Shown here piece after piece: positions 50,551 to 61,576 of a stretch of DNA of 64,000 bases. A program made the translations under genes and the position numbers. The notes below the pieces were generated by a model. It saw only the letters and a program-made list of their open reading frames with translations, was not told the origin of the DNA and ran no database searches. How positions within the stretch are numbered: the first letter of the stretch is position 1; every line of letters begins with the position of its first letter. This DNA is from Epiperipatus broadwayi. Taxonomy: Eukaryota; Onychophora; Udeonychophora; Euonychophora; Peripatidae. The DNA lies in NCBI GenBank assembly GCA_028023455.1, contig JAQFVV010000324.1, positions 310,001-374,000 of the forward strand, in the 5' to 3' direction.

Positions 50551-51225
50551 TATATATATAGGTGTATTCAATTTTGTAGTGTTATTTGAAAATATATTGA
50601 TTATTATATTTATTTCATTTAATAAATATTTATAATGGATAAAACAATTTGGTATGTAACATCACCAGAAGGAGCCACTAGATAATAAATATAGACTTCA
50701 TTCTTATACCAAACTGTTATGTAGTATTAATAACTAATAAGATCAAATCATAAAAAGAAGTTAAATTGACCAGCAAAGTCACACATACATCCAAACACAT
50801 CAACCATACAAAGATATTTTTCTTTTAATAATCTGGATAAGCATAGAGATTAGAAAACATATTATAACAATAAAACATATTCTATTGCTTGCAACATATA
50901 TGTTGTAAAATCACATATATAACTGTATTACATATTTTAATAATTTAAAATAAATAAATAAATTATGAAGAAAAAAAGAAACAAAAATAGTTTAAAAGTA
51001 GATTGTTAAAACAGAAAATTAATAAAAAGAAAGATTGCATCATTTTTTTAAGAACAAAATTGTTTTATTAAGAATAGGGTGGGGAAAGAGGATCATGAGA
51101 TAAAGATTTAAAATCCACTCTCTTCTTTTTATATAATTTAAAAAAAAGAGTAAATGTTAAAAGAATAAATAAATGTGAAGTGTTTTAAAATAAAAACTGA
51201 CAATAGTACTAATTAGTAAATATCT
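50551..51225. other. AT-rich DNA, no gene recognised
   Basis: Nothing recognisable on either strand. Confidence 0.4.
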
Positions 51226-51264
51226 GATCATCAGGAATTCACTTAAATTTTGAAGGATTCCTGG

Positions 51265-51380
51265 CCAATAAGATTGTAGATGAATCTAAGAAAAAAGATT
51301 GGATAAAAATGTTAAAATTAATTAAAGATCAAATTAAAGTTATGATAATAATTAGACAATGGGAGAGTTAAATATAAAAG
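51265..51380 (+). promoter_or_regulatory. Possible CCAAT and TATA boxes upstream of a G+C-richer patch
   Basis: GGCCAATAAG at 51263-51272 and AATATAAAAG at 51371-51380, followed 30 bp later by a TCAGTTTC initiator-like word. Downstream lies the unexplained patch 51480-51720. Weak evidence because A/T-rich DNA gives TATA matches by chance. Confidence 0.2.
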
Positions 51381-51479
51381 TGGCAGCTTGTCCATTGTTA
51401 TCCAGTTTTCAGTTTCAATTAATTGTTTTGCAGTTTTTCAGCAAAAGTATAACAAAAATTTAGTTGTAGCAAAGTATCA

Positions 51480-51720
51480 GTAATTTCAGAGCTTTTCCAG
51501 TTCTTGAGTTCATTGATACATTCATCACTGATGTTAGCACTGGGGGGCATAGTTAACATGATCGTTAATGAGCCAATCCTTACTGCTGCAGAAAATAGAA
51601 ATGTAAAAGCTGCAGAAGTAGCAACAAGCATTGCTAGAGAACTTTTGGAGTGTTCAGCTGACCTTCATGTCCCAGGTTCTTGGCTCCATCAACTGCTCTA
51701 GCCTAGAATCAATGCCTCAT
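51480..51720 (+). other. Unexplained G+C-richer patch with a 65-codon frame
   Basis: Base composition rises clearly against the surroundings. The plus-strand frame 51504-51701 has a balanced amino-acid composition (ending with ECSADLHVPGSWLHQLL), unlike the Lys/Ile/Asn-rich chance frames elsewhere. I recognise no family. It could be an eroded element ORF or an exon. The opposite strand also has an open frame here. Confidence 0.25.
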
Positions 51721-52343
51721 CTATAATATAGATGCTTCCACATACTCTATCTCCTCCATTGTCTGTGAGAAAATATGAAAGTAACATATGATGCCATCAC
51801 TGGAGACCAAAAGGCCAGCCAGTTAGAAATTAAGATTAAAAGAAAGTATCAACTGCAGAAAGATGTCATCTTGACATACTGAAAAGCCTAGGTAAATATA
51901 CTTATTTTTATTATAAGCTGTCTTGACATATATTCTTTTAATGAAATAAACTATAATGAAAGACATTAATAATATTAAATTATTAACAATGAATGTATAC
52001 TTTTTATTTTCTGTGTTAAATTGTACTGTTATATTTATTTAAATATGTGTGTGTGTGAATAAATAAATGTTGGCTTAAAATATCATTTCCCCATTATTTT
52101 TATATGTAAGGTACAGGTTTGCTACCTAAATACATGGAGCATTTGAAGAGCCAGCTTCCAATATCAAATACCATTACTATATATATATATATATATAACA
52201 AAAACAAGTTATAATCATGTAACTTGATATCGTTTGTATTTATGATCAATAGATGGTGTTTTACCAAAATCACCGAACAAAGCGTATATTTGTTTACATA
52301 AATGACAAAAGAGTCAGAATTAACTATCTCTTTCATTTGCCCA

Positions 52344-52390
52344 CCCTCAGATCAGCTGATTTCAAGATAATTTGCTATCATCAGTGAAGG
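52344..52390 (-). ncRNA. Type I hammerhead ribozyme, 404-bp unit A
   Basis: On the minus strand: helix I CCTTCA (52385-52390) pairs with TGAGGG (52344-52349). The core CTGATGA (52378-52384) is exact. Helix II is damaged here (the 14 nt at 52364-52377 read TAGCAAATTATCTT). GAA is at 52361-52363, helix III is the 10-nt palindrome ATCAGCTGAT (52351-52360) and the cleavage-site C is at 52350. Predicted cut after 52350 on the minus strand. Confidence 0.68.
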
Positions 52391-52747
52391 ATAGAGCTAG
52401 AAACTAGATTTAAACACTGACTCCAAGTGTTTATGCAAAATCAGTTTGCAAGCATAAATTTTTCAGATCGGTAAAGTCTTCAAACTCAGCCTAACAAGCC
52501 AGATAGCTACATGGGTCTGATCTCAGTTCAGTTTCACTACATAGTCAAAGCCTCTGCAATATATATCATTGCAAAAACCTTTAAAGGTACATTTATGAAA
52601 AACAAAAACAAGTTATAATCACGTAACTTGATATCATTTGTATTTATGATCAATAGATGGCATTTTACCAAAACCACCGAACAAAGCATATATTTGTTTA
52701 CGTAAATGACAAAAGAGTCAGAATTAACTATCTCTTTTGTTTGCCCA

Positions 52748-52794
52748 CCCTCAGATCAGCTGATTTCAAGCTAATTTGCTATCATCAGTGAAGG
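52748..52794 (-). ncRNA. Type I hammerhead ribozyme, 404-bp unit B
   Basis: Best-preserved of the array. On the minus strand: CCTTCA (52789-52794), core CTGATGA (52782-52788), helix II AGC/GCT inside TAGCAAATTAGCTT (52768-52781), GAA (52765-52767), palindromic helix III ATCAGCTGAT (52755-52764), C (52754), TGAGGG (52748-52753). Helix I is 6 bp with one G-U pair. The pair next to the core in helix II is U-U instead of the usual G-C, which may lower activity. Cleavage at this and the neighbouring unit would release a 404-nt monomer. Confidence 0.72.
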
Positions 52795-53188
52795 ATAGAG
52801 CTAGAAACTAGATCTAAACACTGACTCCAAGTGTTTATGCAAAAGGTTTCTATCAGTTTGCAAGCATGAATTTTTCAGAGCGGTAAAGTCTTCAAATTCA
52901 GGCTAACAATCCAGATAGCTATCATAAATACAAACGATATCAAGTTACATGATTATAACTTGTTTTTGTTTTTCATAAATGTACCTTTAAAGGTTTTTGC
53001 AATGATATACATTACAGAGGCTTTGACTATGTGGTGAAACTGAACTGAGATCAGACCCATGTAGCTATCTGACTTGTTAGGCTGAGTTTGAAGACTTTAC
53101 TGGTCTGAAAAATTCATGCTTGCAAACTGATAGAAACTTTTTGCATAAACACTTGGAGTCAGTGTTTAGATTTAGTTTCTAGCTTTAT

Positions 53189-53235
53189 CCTTCATTGATG
53201 ATAGCAAATTAGCTTGAAATCAGCTGATATGAGGG
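53189..53235 (+). ncRNA. Type I hammerhead ribozyme, inverted unit C
   Basis: Plus strand: CCTTCA (53189-53194), core TTGATGA (53195-53201, one change from CTGATGA), helix II as in unit B (53202-53215), GAA (53216-53218), palindrome ATCAGCTGAT (53219-53228), A as the cleavage-site base (53229), TGAGGG (53230-53235). The core C-to-U change probably weakens it. Confidence 0.65.
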
Positions 53236-53336
53236 TGGGCAAATGAAAGAGATAGTTAATTCTGACTCTTTTGTTGTTTATGTAAACAAATATATGCTTT
53301 GTTCGGTGGTTTTGGTAAAATGCCATCTATTGATCA

Positions 53337-53358
53337 TATATATATATATATATATATA

Positions 53359-53394
<36 letters not shown>
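53337..53394. repeat. (TA)n microsatellite
   Basis: TA tract with one GATA interruption, directly bordering the end of the inverted 404-bp copy. Confidence 0.95.
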
Positions 53395-53399
<5 letters not shown>

Positions 53400-54145
53400 T
53401 TGGAACATGCATATGGAGAGGATAGCAACTAATCTACCAACATCATAATTACATTAAACTAATATTAGTCTATTTTTAGTGTGTAATGTAATAAAATATC
53501 AACAACAATCCTTAGTATACTCATAACATTAATTTACATATGTCTTGACATATATATTAAAATAGACAATATGCCCATATTATTATTATTTTCATCATCA
53601 AAAACAATTCTTATATATTACTTTCCCAAGTATATTTATATAGTTCTTTTAATTATTTTTAACTTCAAAATAATAGACAGTCTAAATTTAAACATTTAAA
53701 TATTAATCTGAGTTATAAAATATTAACAGGATAATATCCAATTATCACATTCTTAATTTAAAACACATATATAACTCACTCTTATAATTTTAATTATTAA
53801 CTCTTTTTTTTAAATAACATTAACTTGAAATTTAAATCTTCTAAATCTCTTTAAATAGTAAAAAAATAAATATTGATATAAATGTAATATTTTTTGATAA
53901 ATGTATTTTATACATACTAATGCCTAGTTGTAATAAATTGACTATTATGCTTGAGATATATCTGTACGCAATCAAATCTTTTACATTGTTGTGTACATTA
54001 TCAAAGTTATTAATATATATATATTAATCAAATGCATAATGCTAAACTAGAAATAATATAAATAATAATTCTTAATAATATTTAAATAATGCAATCAACC
54101 AACTAACCTTTAAATTATGTTTAAATATTAAAATATGTATAAGTA
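53395..54145. other. AT-rich DNA, no gene recognised
   Basis: No motif seen on either strand. Confidence 0.4.
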
Positions 54146-54148
54146 CCT

Positions 54149-54733
54149 AACACCACTATAATATAGGGTATATGAGCACAGACTTTCACACCACCCACCT
54201 CTCTCCACTCTATCTAATAACACTGATACACCTAAACACATATATGCTGAAAAGATAAATAATCACCAATATACGTATTTCATGCTAAACCAGCAATCAT
54301 CAGTTGGTCCAGACTATCATCTTTACACACATATATAGTATAAGTGCTCAGATATATATTAAGATAGATTATCCTCATAGTTTAATGGACAGGCTTCAAT
54401 CCACTCTACACTCCAACTCTTCAACCGTCCATCCAATTGAAAATCTGATGATGGAATGCTCAAAGGCCACCCTGAGGCTGAGATTATTGTCACACCCATG
54501 TTGACCTAAGGTCAATCTGAACCCCACATGTACAGGACATAATCCATTTGATACATATGCAAGGATGGGCAGACATCTCTATAATGTAATAACTGAAACA
54601 CAGGCTTGTTATATACCTGTGGCTATATATATGTAATATAGGTATATGAGCACAGACTTTCACACCACCCACCTCTCTCCACTCTATCTAATAACACTGA
54701 TACACCTAAACACATATATAACACCACTATAAT
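54149..54733. mobile_element. Small element with ~86-bp direct terminal repeats (TRIM-like?)
   Basis: 54160-54245 and 54634-54719 are direct repeats that differ only by one or two bases (one missing G). Between TGAGCACAGAC and CTAAACACA they start TG and end CA, as LTRs do. A further 14-mer, AACACCACTATAAT, lies just outside on both sides (about 54149-54162 and 54720-54733) and looks like a target duplication, though long for an LTR element. The interior is about 390 bp, non-coding and relatively G+C-rich. Alternatives are a segmental tandem duplication or a Penelope-type terminal repeat. Confidence 0.45.
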
Positions 54734-54734
54734 T

Positions 54735-56320
54735 TTTTTTTTAAATCAAGCATTCCCTGATCAGATTTATTAAATTAAATATCCTGCATATAATTTATTG
54801 TTTTTTCAAGAGCGCTTATAGTATTATATAACGTTTTGCTTTATATATATATTAATAAATACACTTTTCTTTGTAATGCTTTATACGGATTAAAAATCCT
54901 TTATTATATCTTTCATATAATTGACTAAAGTTTTGCAGAATCCCATCTATTATTTAATTATAAACAATTTCTTGGAAATAACAGATTTGTAGCATTCATA
55001 TGGAATTATGTCTTTAGAATTTTAGGGTTAAAAGTCACCAGTCAATTGATCTAAATTACATTTTATTCTTCTATTATAATTCCAAGATGTAAATTGTAAT
55101 ATTTATAATTATTAATATTAGGTCATATAGGAATAAATAAATAGCATAGCTTAATACTTATAAATAGCGTTCAAAGTTTAAGGATCAAAAACATTTTCTA
55201 ATTAAAAATAAAATAACTGGATTTTCTTTTTATATACCATAAAAAATAATAAGGATGAAATTATTTTAAAAATCCCCTGCATGCATCAGCAAACATCAAT
55301 TCCAAGAAAAAATTTCAAGTATTCATTAAGCCCTATTTTTTAAAAGTATTTAAAATAAATATAATTATTTCATTGTATTTTTTTACACAGTATTAGTTTT
55401 TTATATATTTATAAAAAAAAATAAAAATTCTAACATTACAATACTAACCAAAAAACTAAACTTTAGTAAAATTCTTCCACAACTATGTTTTATCCATTAA
55501 CAAATAGACATTTTCAAGTGAAATTTAACTAAGCAAAACACACACATATATATATCAAACAAAACAGTTTTCCCATTATTCACTTCAAAACCCAACTTTC
55601 TTTAACATGAAAGAATGTCTTCATGAGATTGTAGGCCTCAAATTCAAAATATTTTATCGTCATAGATTCTTTTACTCTCTTCTTTTCAATTCACTTCATT
55701 CATAAAAGATAACCTCTGCATTGTCAAATAATATTTTTATAACTTGTAATCAGAGCTTGAATATACAAAACTGAGTTATTATATTTATTTTTAATTCTAC
55801 TCTTATGAACTTTAATTCTTTCATTAAAAGTTAATTTACTTTGACCTATATAAATTTTATGACAGATGCAAGGAATCTTATAAAGTATTTCAGGAATAGA
55901 TTTTAGAGATTATCTTTTATGAAAAAGTGAAGTGAAAAGGATAGTAAAAGAATCTTCGATGATAAAATATTTTGAATCTGAGATTATGAATTCACAAAGA
56001 CATCCTTTGATGTTAAAGGAAGTTGGATTTTGAGGTGATGATGGGAAGGCTATTTTGTTAATAGATAAAACCATGGTTGTGGAAGAATTTTTGTAAAGTT
56101 TAATTTTTTGGCTAGTATTGTAATTTTATATGATTTTTTATTTTATTTATATTTGCTAGTATGCTGTATTTGACTTTGATAAAAAAAATATACACCCATT
56201 TATTAATACTCTCTGGGTTATTCTAGAATATTTTTATAACATAAAAAATGGCTTTTGGTTCCAAACCATATTGCAGGAATAAAAATATGTGGACAATACA
56301 AAACACTGTATGAAAATGTG
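54735..56320. other. AT-rich DNA, no gene recognised
   Basis: No coding motif. Segments near 55550-55620 and 55990-56100 are loosely inverted relative to each other (AACATGAAAGAATGTC.TCATGAGATTGTAGGC and matching words), which suggests one more eroded inverted repeat, but the boundaries are unclear. Confidence 0.35.
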
Positions 56321-56325
56321 CATTA

Positions 56326-56396
56326 TAGCACACACATATATATATATAAGTCTATGCATATATAGCACACACATATATATATATAAGTCTATGCAC
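56326..56396. repeat. 37-bp tandem duplication with (CA)(TA) core
   Basis: TAGCACACA-(TA)n-AGTCTATGCA occurs twice in tandem, starting at 56326 and 56363. Confidence 0.85.
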
Positions 56397-56583
56397 TTAT
56401 AAATATACCTATTAAAACATACTAATATAGATGTATGTATATATTGTATATTCAATAGCATTTTTTTAATTGATAACATGAAAAAAAGACTGTAATATTA
56501 TTGTTACTTTTATTTATTTATTTTTTTAAAAAAAAGTAACTGAAAATGACCATAAGTCTTAATTTGTGGATTCAATACATATA

Positions 56584-56634
56584 TAATAAAAAGTCAGATG
56601 TCACATGACTTATGTGACATCTGACTTTTTATTA
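56584..56634. repeat. Perfect 23-bp hairpin
   Basis: Left arm 56584-56606 and right arm 56612-56634 are exact reverse complements (TAATAAAAAGTCAGATGTCACAT) around the 5-nt loop GACTT. It lies at the left edge of the hammerhead-bearing repeat and may be a nested insertion or part of its end. A related fragment occurs near 9375. Confidence 0.8.
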
Positions 56635-56639
56635 TTACT

Positions 56640-57103
<464 letters not shown>

Positions 57104-57231
57104 TATAATTATAGGAATACTAATATGAATTTTGAATAATTGAATCCAAATATTTAGCTAAAATACATATATAAATCAGCGTAGAATTCATAGGTATTAT
57201 ATATCTATATATAAAAAAAGATCATATGGAA

Positions 57232-57300
57232 TAGTGATAATGCATCAACCATGTGTTTTGATAACTTGGATTTGAATCCAGCTAGGTAAAATTCCTATTT
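57232..57300 (+). other. Possible tRNA-derived SINE head
   Basis: An A-box-like ATAGTGATAATGCATC and, 25 bp later, a B-box-like GGATTTGAATCC within a short stem, followed by an A-rich tail (57300-57310). The spacing suits a tRNA-derived pol III promoter, but both boxes deviate from consensus and no target duplication was found. Confidence 0.3.
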
Positions 57301-57310
57301 TTAAAAAAAT

Positions 57311-57784
57311 TAGAGTTAATATTACTAAATAGTAAAACAAATATAAAAAAAACTGTCAAACTTTTGTAATTTAACAATTGATAAGTCTACAGAATATTTT
57401 TTTCTTTACTATTTTTCAATAGAGAATATTAAAAGAAAAGTTTGTTTTGCAGTTGGTTATTTAAATCCCATTATATATATATATATATATATATATACAC
57501 TGTAACAGAATGGGAGGGATCAGAAGGTGGTGGCAAATGAAAAGTAAACATGGGGTGGTGGCAAAATCATCAACCCCCAGCCAATTTTAAAATAAAATAT
57601 CAAATTAATTATTAAAAGTGATGTTTAATAATTACTAAATATATAAGTAATTTTATGTAATAAAAGAGCATGAGATCATAAGATCTCTGAGAGATCAGCC
57701 AGATAACTCTTCAGAGCAACTATAAGCATAATTATACATTAACCAGCATTATAATAAGTCATACAAAAAAAGAAATAACCATTT
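57311..57784. other. AT-rich DNA with a (TA)n tract, no gene recognised
   Basis: TA tract at 57473-57497. The G+C-richer words near 57505-57585 (GGTGGTGGCAAA) are not part of any motif I know. Confidence 0.4.
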
Positions 57785-58255
57785 GTAATCATGAATGATC
57801 TATCAAAAGAAATCAACAGTCAATTTGATGACTGGATTGGAAATGGGTATTCTGTAAACCAGGCTAACTATTGAGCTATTGTCAGCATGAGGTGATTATT
57901 TAACTAATAATTTGGAGACCCAAACTCAGTATTCATCCATTTGAATATATAACCAGAAAAATTTATATAATAATGCTGAAATCTTAAAACATGTTGATCA
58001 TCATTGATGCTCTGGCCACTTAGTGCCACTAATGCATTGGCCATTATAAACTTAATTTTTAACTAAACTAAAATAAAATGTAGTGCAGGTGCTTTGAAGA
58101 ATATAATCTTCATTCCAAAACCAAGACAATGTCAGACTGGAATGTCCCTTAAAGCAGTAAATACACTCACATTTATATATTCAGCCTGTGCTTGAATCTA
58201 GCTCAGAGAACATAAGCTCTATAACTGTTACAGTGATCAGGAGATGATGCAATCA
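57785..58255 (-). repeat. Interspersed repeat, copy 2 (sister at 22.7-23.2 kb)
   Basis: Reverse-complement counterpart of 22700-23165. Read on the minus strand it contains TAGCTCAATAGTTAGC, a good tRNA A box, and a weaker B box TTTCCAATCC about 30 bp on. The family may therefore contain a tRNA-derived segment. Non-coding. Confidence 0.5.
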
Positions 58256-61200
58256 TACAATATTTTAAACTTGAGAATTAAGTCACTGGAATAATTTTAA
58301 CAATTAAATTCAAGTTTATTCATAACAATAAAAAAATTAAGGTCTCTAGAATCAAGCTACACATATAAGCCTTCTGATTTTGATTAACATACAATAGTAA
58401 CAAATTATCACATTGTGATTTAAATATATGTGATTTACAAAGTTCAAGTTATTACATTGATTTACAAATATGTTTTAATATGTTTATTTAAAACCAGACA
58501 GCACACAGACATGTGGCTTAGTATAAAATGAACATGTTTGAATTTATCAAAATAATAAAAATATTAAAAATATATTTCATAATAGATTCCATTTGAAAAC
58601 CATACATAAAATTCACATTTACATGTATATTTATGAATATATAGATGACATAAATTAATATTAATTAGTCTCTTTTTTTCAGTCAATAAAAGTATTTTCT
58701 TTCTCCTTTTTTTAAAAATAAATTGTCCATAAATCAATCATTACTTTTAAATTTTAATTTAATTCAAGCAAAATTATTTACTTGTTATCTTTTAACTTAT
58801 TCATTATTATGAGTGCTTAAAGCGCTCAAGAAATTTCAAATTATAAACATCCAGGTTGAAGTTAAGATTAATGAAAATCTTTGCAGGCTATGCATGGACT
58901 TTTTAGATCTTTTTCATCTTTGTCTGCAGATTTTAAAAACGTAAATTTTATTTTTCTACAATAAAAAATAAAAATTTTATGATAATTTTTGTGATCAAGT
59001 AGATTGAATTTTTTTGTCTTTCCCTCATTTTTTTGTTAGTTACTGGAGAACAGTTCAGCTAAAATTATAATGGGGAAAAGTTTTTAATTTTTCTGTTGTA
59101 TTTTGAAAGAAACATTATGAGGGCCTATTAGTAAGTATTTTTATTTTTCTATATTTTTAAGTATTATTTTATTTTGTTTTTTAATTATATATTTTTTAAT
59201 TATATATATATATAGACAAAAATTACTATTGAAACTAACATATAAAAAAAGAAAGATCATGATTGTCTGCATTTTTTCCTATAATTTGAGCTTAGTCTTT
59301 GAATTAATTGATATGAGACAAAAATGAATATATTTCAGAAATATAATGACCTGATTTACATGTTTCTATAATTTCTTTTCTGCATTTTAATAATAGTAAC
59401 ATTATGCAAATGCTAAAAGTAATGATTTGATAGTACATAAACTTAGGCAGATTGTAGACTTGCAATATAAATTTCAAAGCTGCATATTTTTTTAATTATT
59501 ACTTTATTATATGATTTTTTAAATTATTTTATTATATATTTTTCAATTATTGTTTCTATATATATTTAATCAAAAAATTACTCTCAAAACTAACACAAAA
59601 GTAACAGTTTTGACGTATATATATATAAACTACAAATGTATATACATCAAGCTTAACTCTATGATGAATTTAGTATTTCATTCACTTTTTATTTTATTTT
59701 ATTATTTTGTATATAGTGATTATTTTAGTAGTATTTTTAATAAATGACAAACTGTATTGAAGTTCTTTATTATAATATTATACTAATTATTGATCAATAT
59801 TAACTACTTGTAATAAGGGATGTTATTAGGGATGTCTTATACATTACAAAACTTTGTATGGAAATGAATTTTGAAGGACTACTGAGAAAAATAAAAAGTA
59901 CTAATGTCTTTATTCTATGAAGTTTCCAAATGATGGATTACCTTAGGTGTTATTATATACTTAGAAATTTTATAATGAATCCAACTAACCTACTAATAAA
60001 ACAATAGTTTTAAGTTGTGTGCATGATAATTTTGAATTTATAAAATACTATGAAAAGGATTATTAGAAATATTAACTTTTATTTTATTTTTTATTACTTT
60101 AAATATCAATAACTATATTTTTTTAACCTAATTACATTCTTTGGGGTTTTATGTTTCAAAAAATATATATTATGTCATTTTTGAGTAATATAAATTTTTA
60201 TTCATGATAAAATTTGTGGATTAACATAACTTTTTAAATATTCAATATGGCCACTTCACCAGTCAATAAGTTAAAATATATAGATTTTTAAATGTCGTTT
60301 TTGCCAAATAAATTATTAAAAATTTCATTTTCATTATATATAATCTACTCACTATTATATATACATTTATATGTCCTTCTCTTTGTGAGTTGCTCTATAG
60401 TACAGGATTGTTATCATCATCAGGAAAAAGTATAATTCAAGCAATTTGTTGGCAAGCAATGAGATTCCTTCTGTCTAGAGCTTGATGAGCTTCAGGCCAG
60501 CAAACTTTTTTCTAGAACACTTTTAAGGTTATGAATTTCAATGCAAAGTGGGTCATTTTTCTACATGTGAATTCAAACTCCACCATTGAACTGTAGACTG
60601 CTGCTAGATCTTCTCCCTTGACTTCAGCTACATCTCATGTGAGTTCTGTATAAATTTGCCAGCCATCTCACAGGCCATCTAAAACTAACTGCAAACTTCA
60701 ACAAACTGCAACAAAATATTATACCCAACTTTGCAGCTGGCAATTTGGCCACTGCTTCTTAAAAAATTACTATCCAACTGTTCTTTTCAAAAACTACTAT
60801 CCAGACTTTGCAGCTGGCCAACTTGTTCAGCTACTTCTCAAAATATTAAAGCCAGACTCTTCTGGTCAGCTCTTATAAAAACTGCAAGCCAAAACTGAAC
60901 TGATATTTTGTATCAGTCCTTTTATAGAATTATCTGAGGTGATAAAACACCTTAATTGAAAACAGAGTTTTGTCTGTCTAATCCTTATCTTGATTAAAAT
61001 TAATTGTAATCTTTTCAAATTACTTTTAATTAAAAGCTACTTTTTGGAATTTTTAATCTACAAAGATTTTTAAAAATAGATAAAGAAATGCATACAAGCA
61101 TTAAAAGATTTTTAAAGATAGATATTTTCCAATTATCAGTAGATATGCTTGTTTTAAAATTTCAAAATCAGAATAATAATTTATTTAGACCTTTTAAATT

Positions 61201-61331
61201 TATAATAAAATTCTGTTTTTAAATCCAGAGTTATTTAATCCTTTACAGTCATTATTATTCCAAGTGAATGTAGAAAATATCTACAAAAATATCTCTGTGT
61301 TTATTTCTACTGTTCCTTTACTTTATATATA
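58256..61331. other. Mostly AT-rich DNA, no gene recognised
   Basis: No coding motif on either strand. 60340-60920 is G+C-richer and includes the imperfect repeats listed separately. Confidence 0.4.
60690..60860. repeat. Imperfect ~77-bp tandem repeat
   Basis: ACTTTGCAGCTGGC recurs after 77 bp (60728 and 60805), with ACTATCCA and CTGCTTCTT/CTACTTCTC words around it. Non-coding. Confidence 0.55.
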
Positions 61332-61576
61332 TGATCAATAGATGGCATTTTACCAAAACCACTGAACAAAGCATATATTTGTTTACATAAATGACAAAAG
61401 AGTCAGAATTAACTATCTCTTTCATTTGCCCACCCTCAGATCAGCTGATTTCAAGCTAATTTGCTATCATCAGTGAAGGATATGCTTTGTTCGGTGGTTT
61501 TGGTAAAATGCCATCTATTGATCATAAATACAAGCAATATCAAGTTACGTGATTATAACTTGTTTTTGTTTTTCAT
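61332..61576 (-). mobile_element. Fold-back derivative of the 404-bp hammerhead repeat
   Basis: The first 42 bp (61332-61373, from TGATCAATAGATGGCATTTT) recur as a reverse complement at 61483-61524 with one mismatch. About 110 bp between them carries the hammerhead. Beyond the right arm another 52 bp of the same family follow. TA tracts border both ends. This is a shortened, head-to-head rearranged copy of the repeat at 52197-53336. Confidence 0.75.
61433..61479 (-). ncRNA. Type I hammerhead ribozyme, fold-back copy D
   Basis: Same motif as unit B base for base: CCTTCA (61474-61479), CTGATGA (61467-61473), helix II region 61453-61466, GAA (61450-61452), palindrome ATCAGCTGAT (61440-61449), C (61439) and TGAGGG (61433-61438). 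Confidence 0.7.

Larger units (their letters stand above)
52197..53336 (-). mobile_element. 404-bp tandem repeat with hammerheads plus an inverted copy (retrozyme-like)
   Basis: Two forward copies (52197-52600 and a shortened one 52601-52921) repeat with a period of exactly 404 bp, measured both at AACAAAAACAAGTTATAATC (52197, 52601) and at the ribozyme core (52378, 52782). A third copy, 52922-53336, is inverted and joined without a spacer. The block sits between (TA)n tracts. Each copy holds a hammerhead motif, so the ribozyme-sense strand is minus for the first two and plus for the third. There is no credible ORF; the short frame MKEIVNSDSF in two copies is only the shared repeat. Tandem units of this size with type I hammerheads match animal retrozymes, small elements that spread through self-cleaved circular RNA. 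Confidence 0.75.

Noticed and set aside
52100-53425. Short frames beginning MKEIVNSDSF in two copies of the 404-bp unit, suggesting a conserved peptide.
   Set aside because: They are the same repeat sequence in opposite orientation. Unit B lacks the start codon, and the frames run into (TA)n. Sequence identity of the repeat explains the similarity.
54448-54475. CTGATGATGG...AAAGGCC resembling a hammerhead core with palindromic GGCC.
   Set aside because: No GAA box at the right place, no helix I pairing and no U before the cleavage position.
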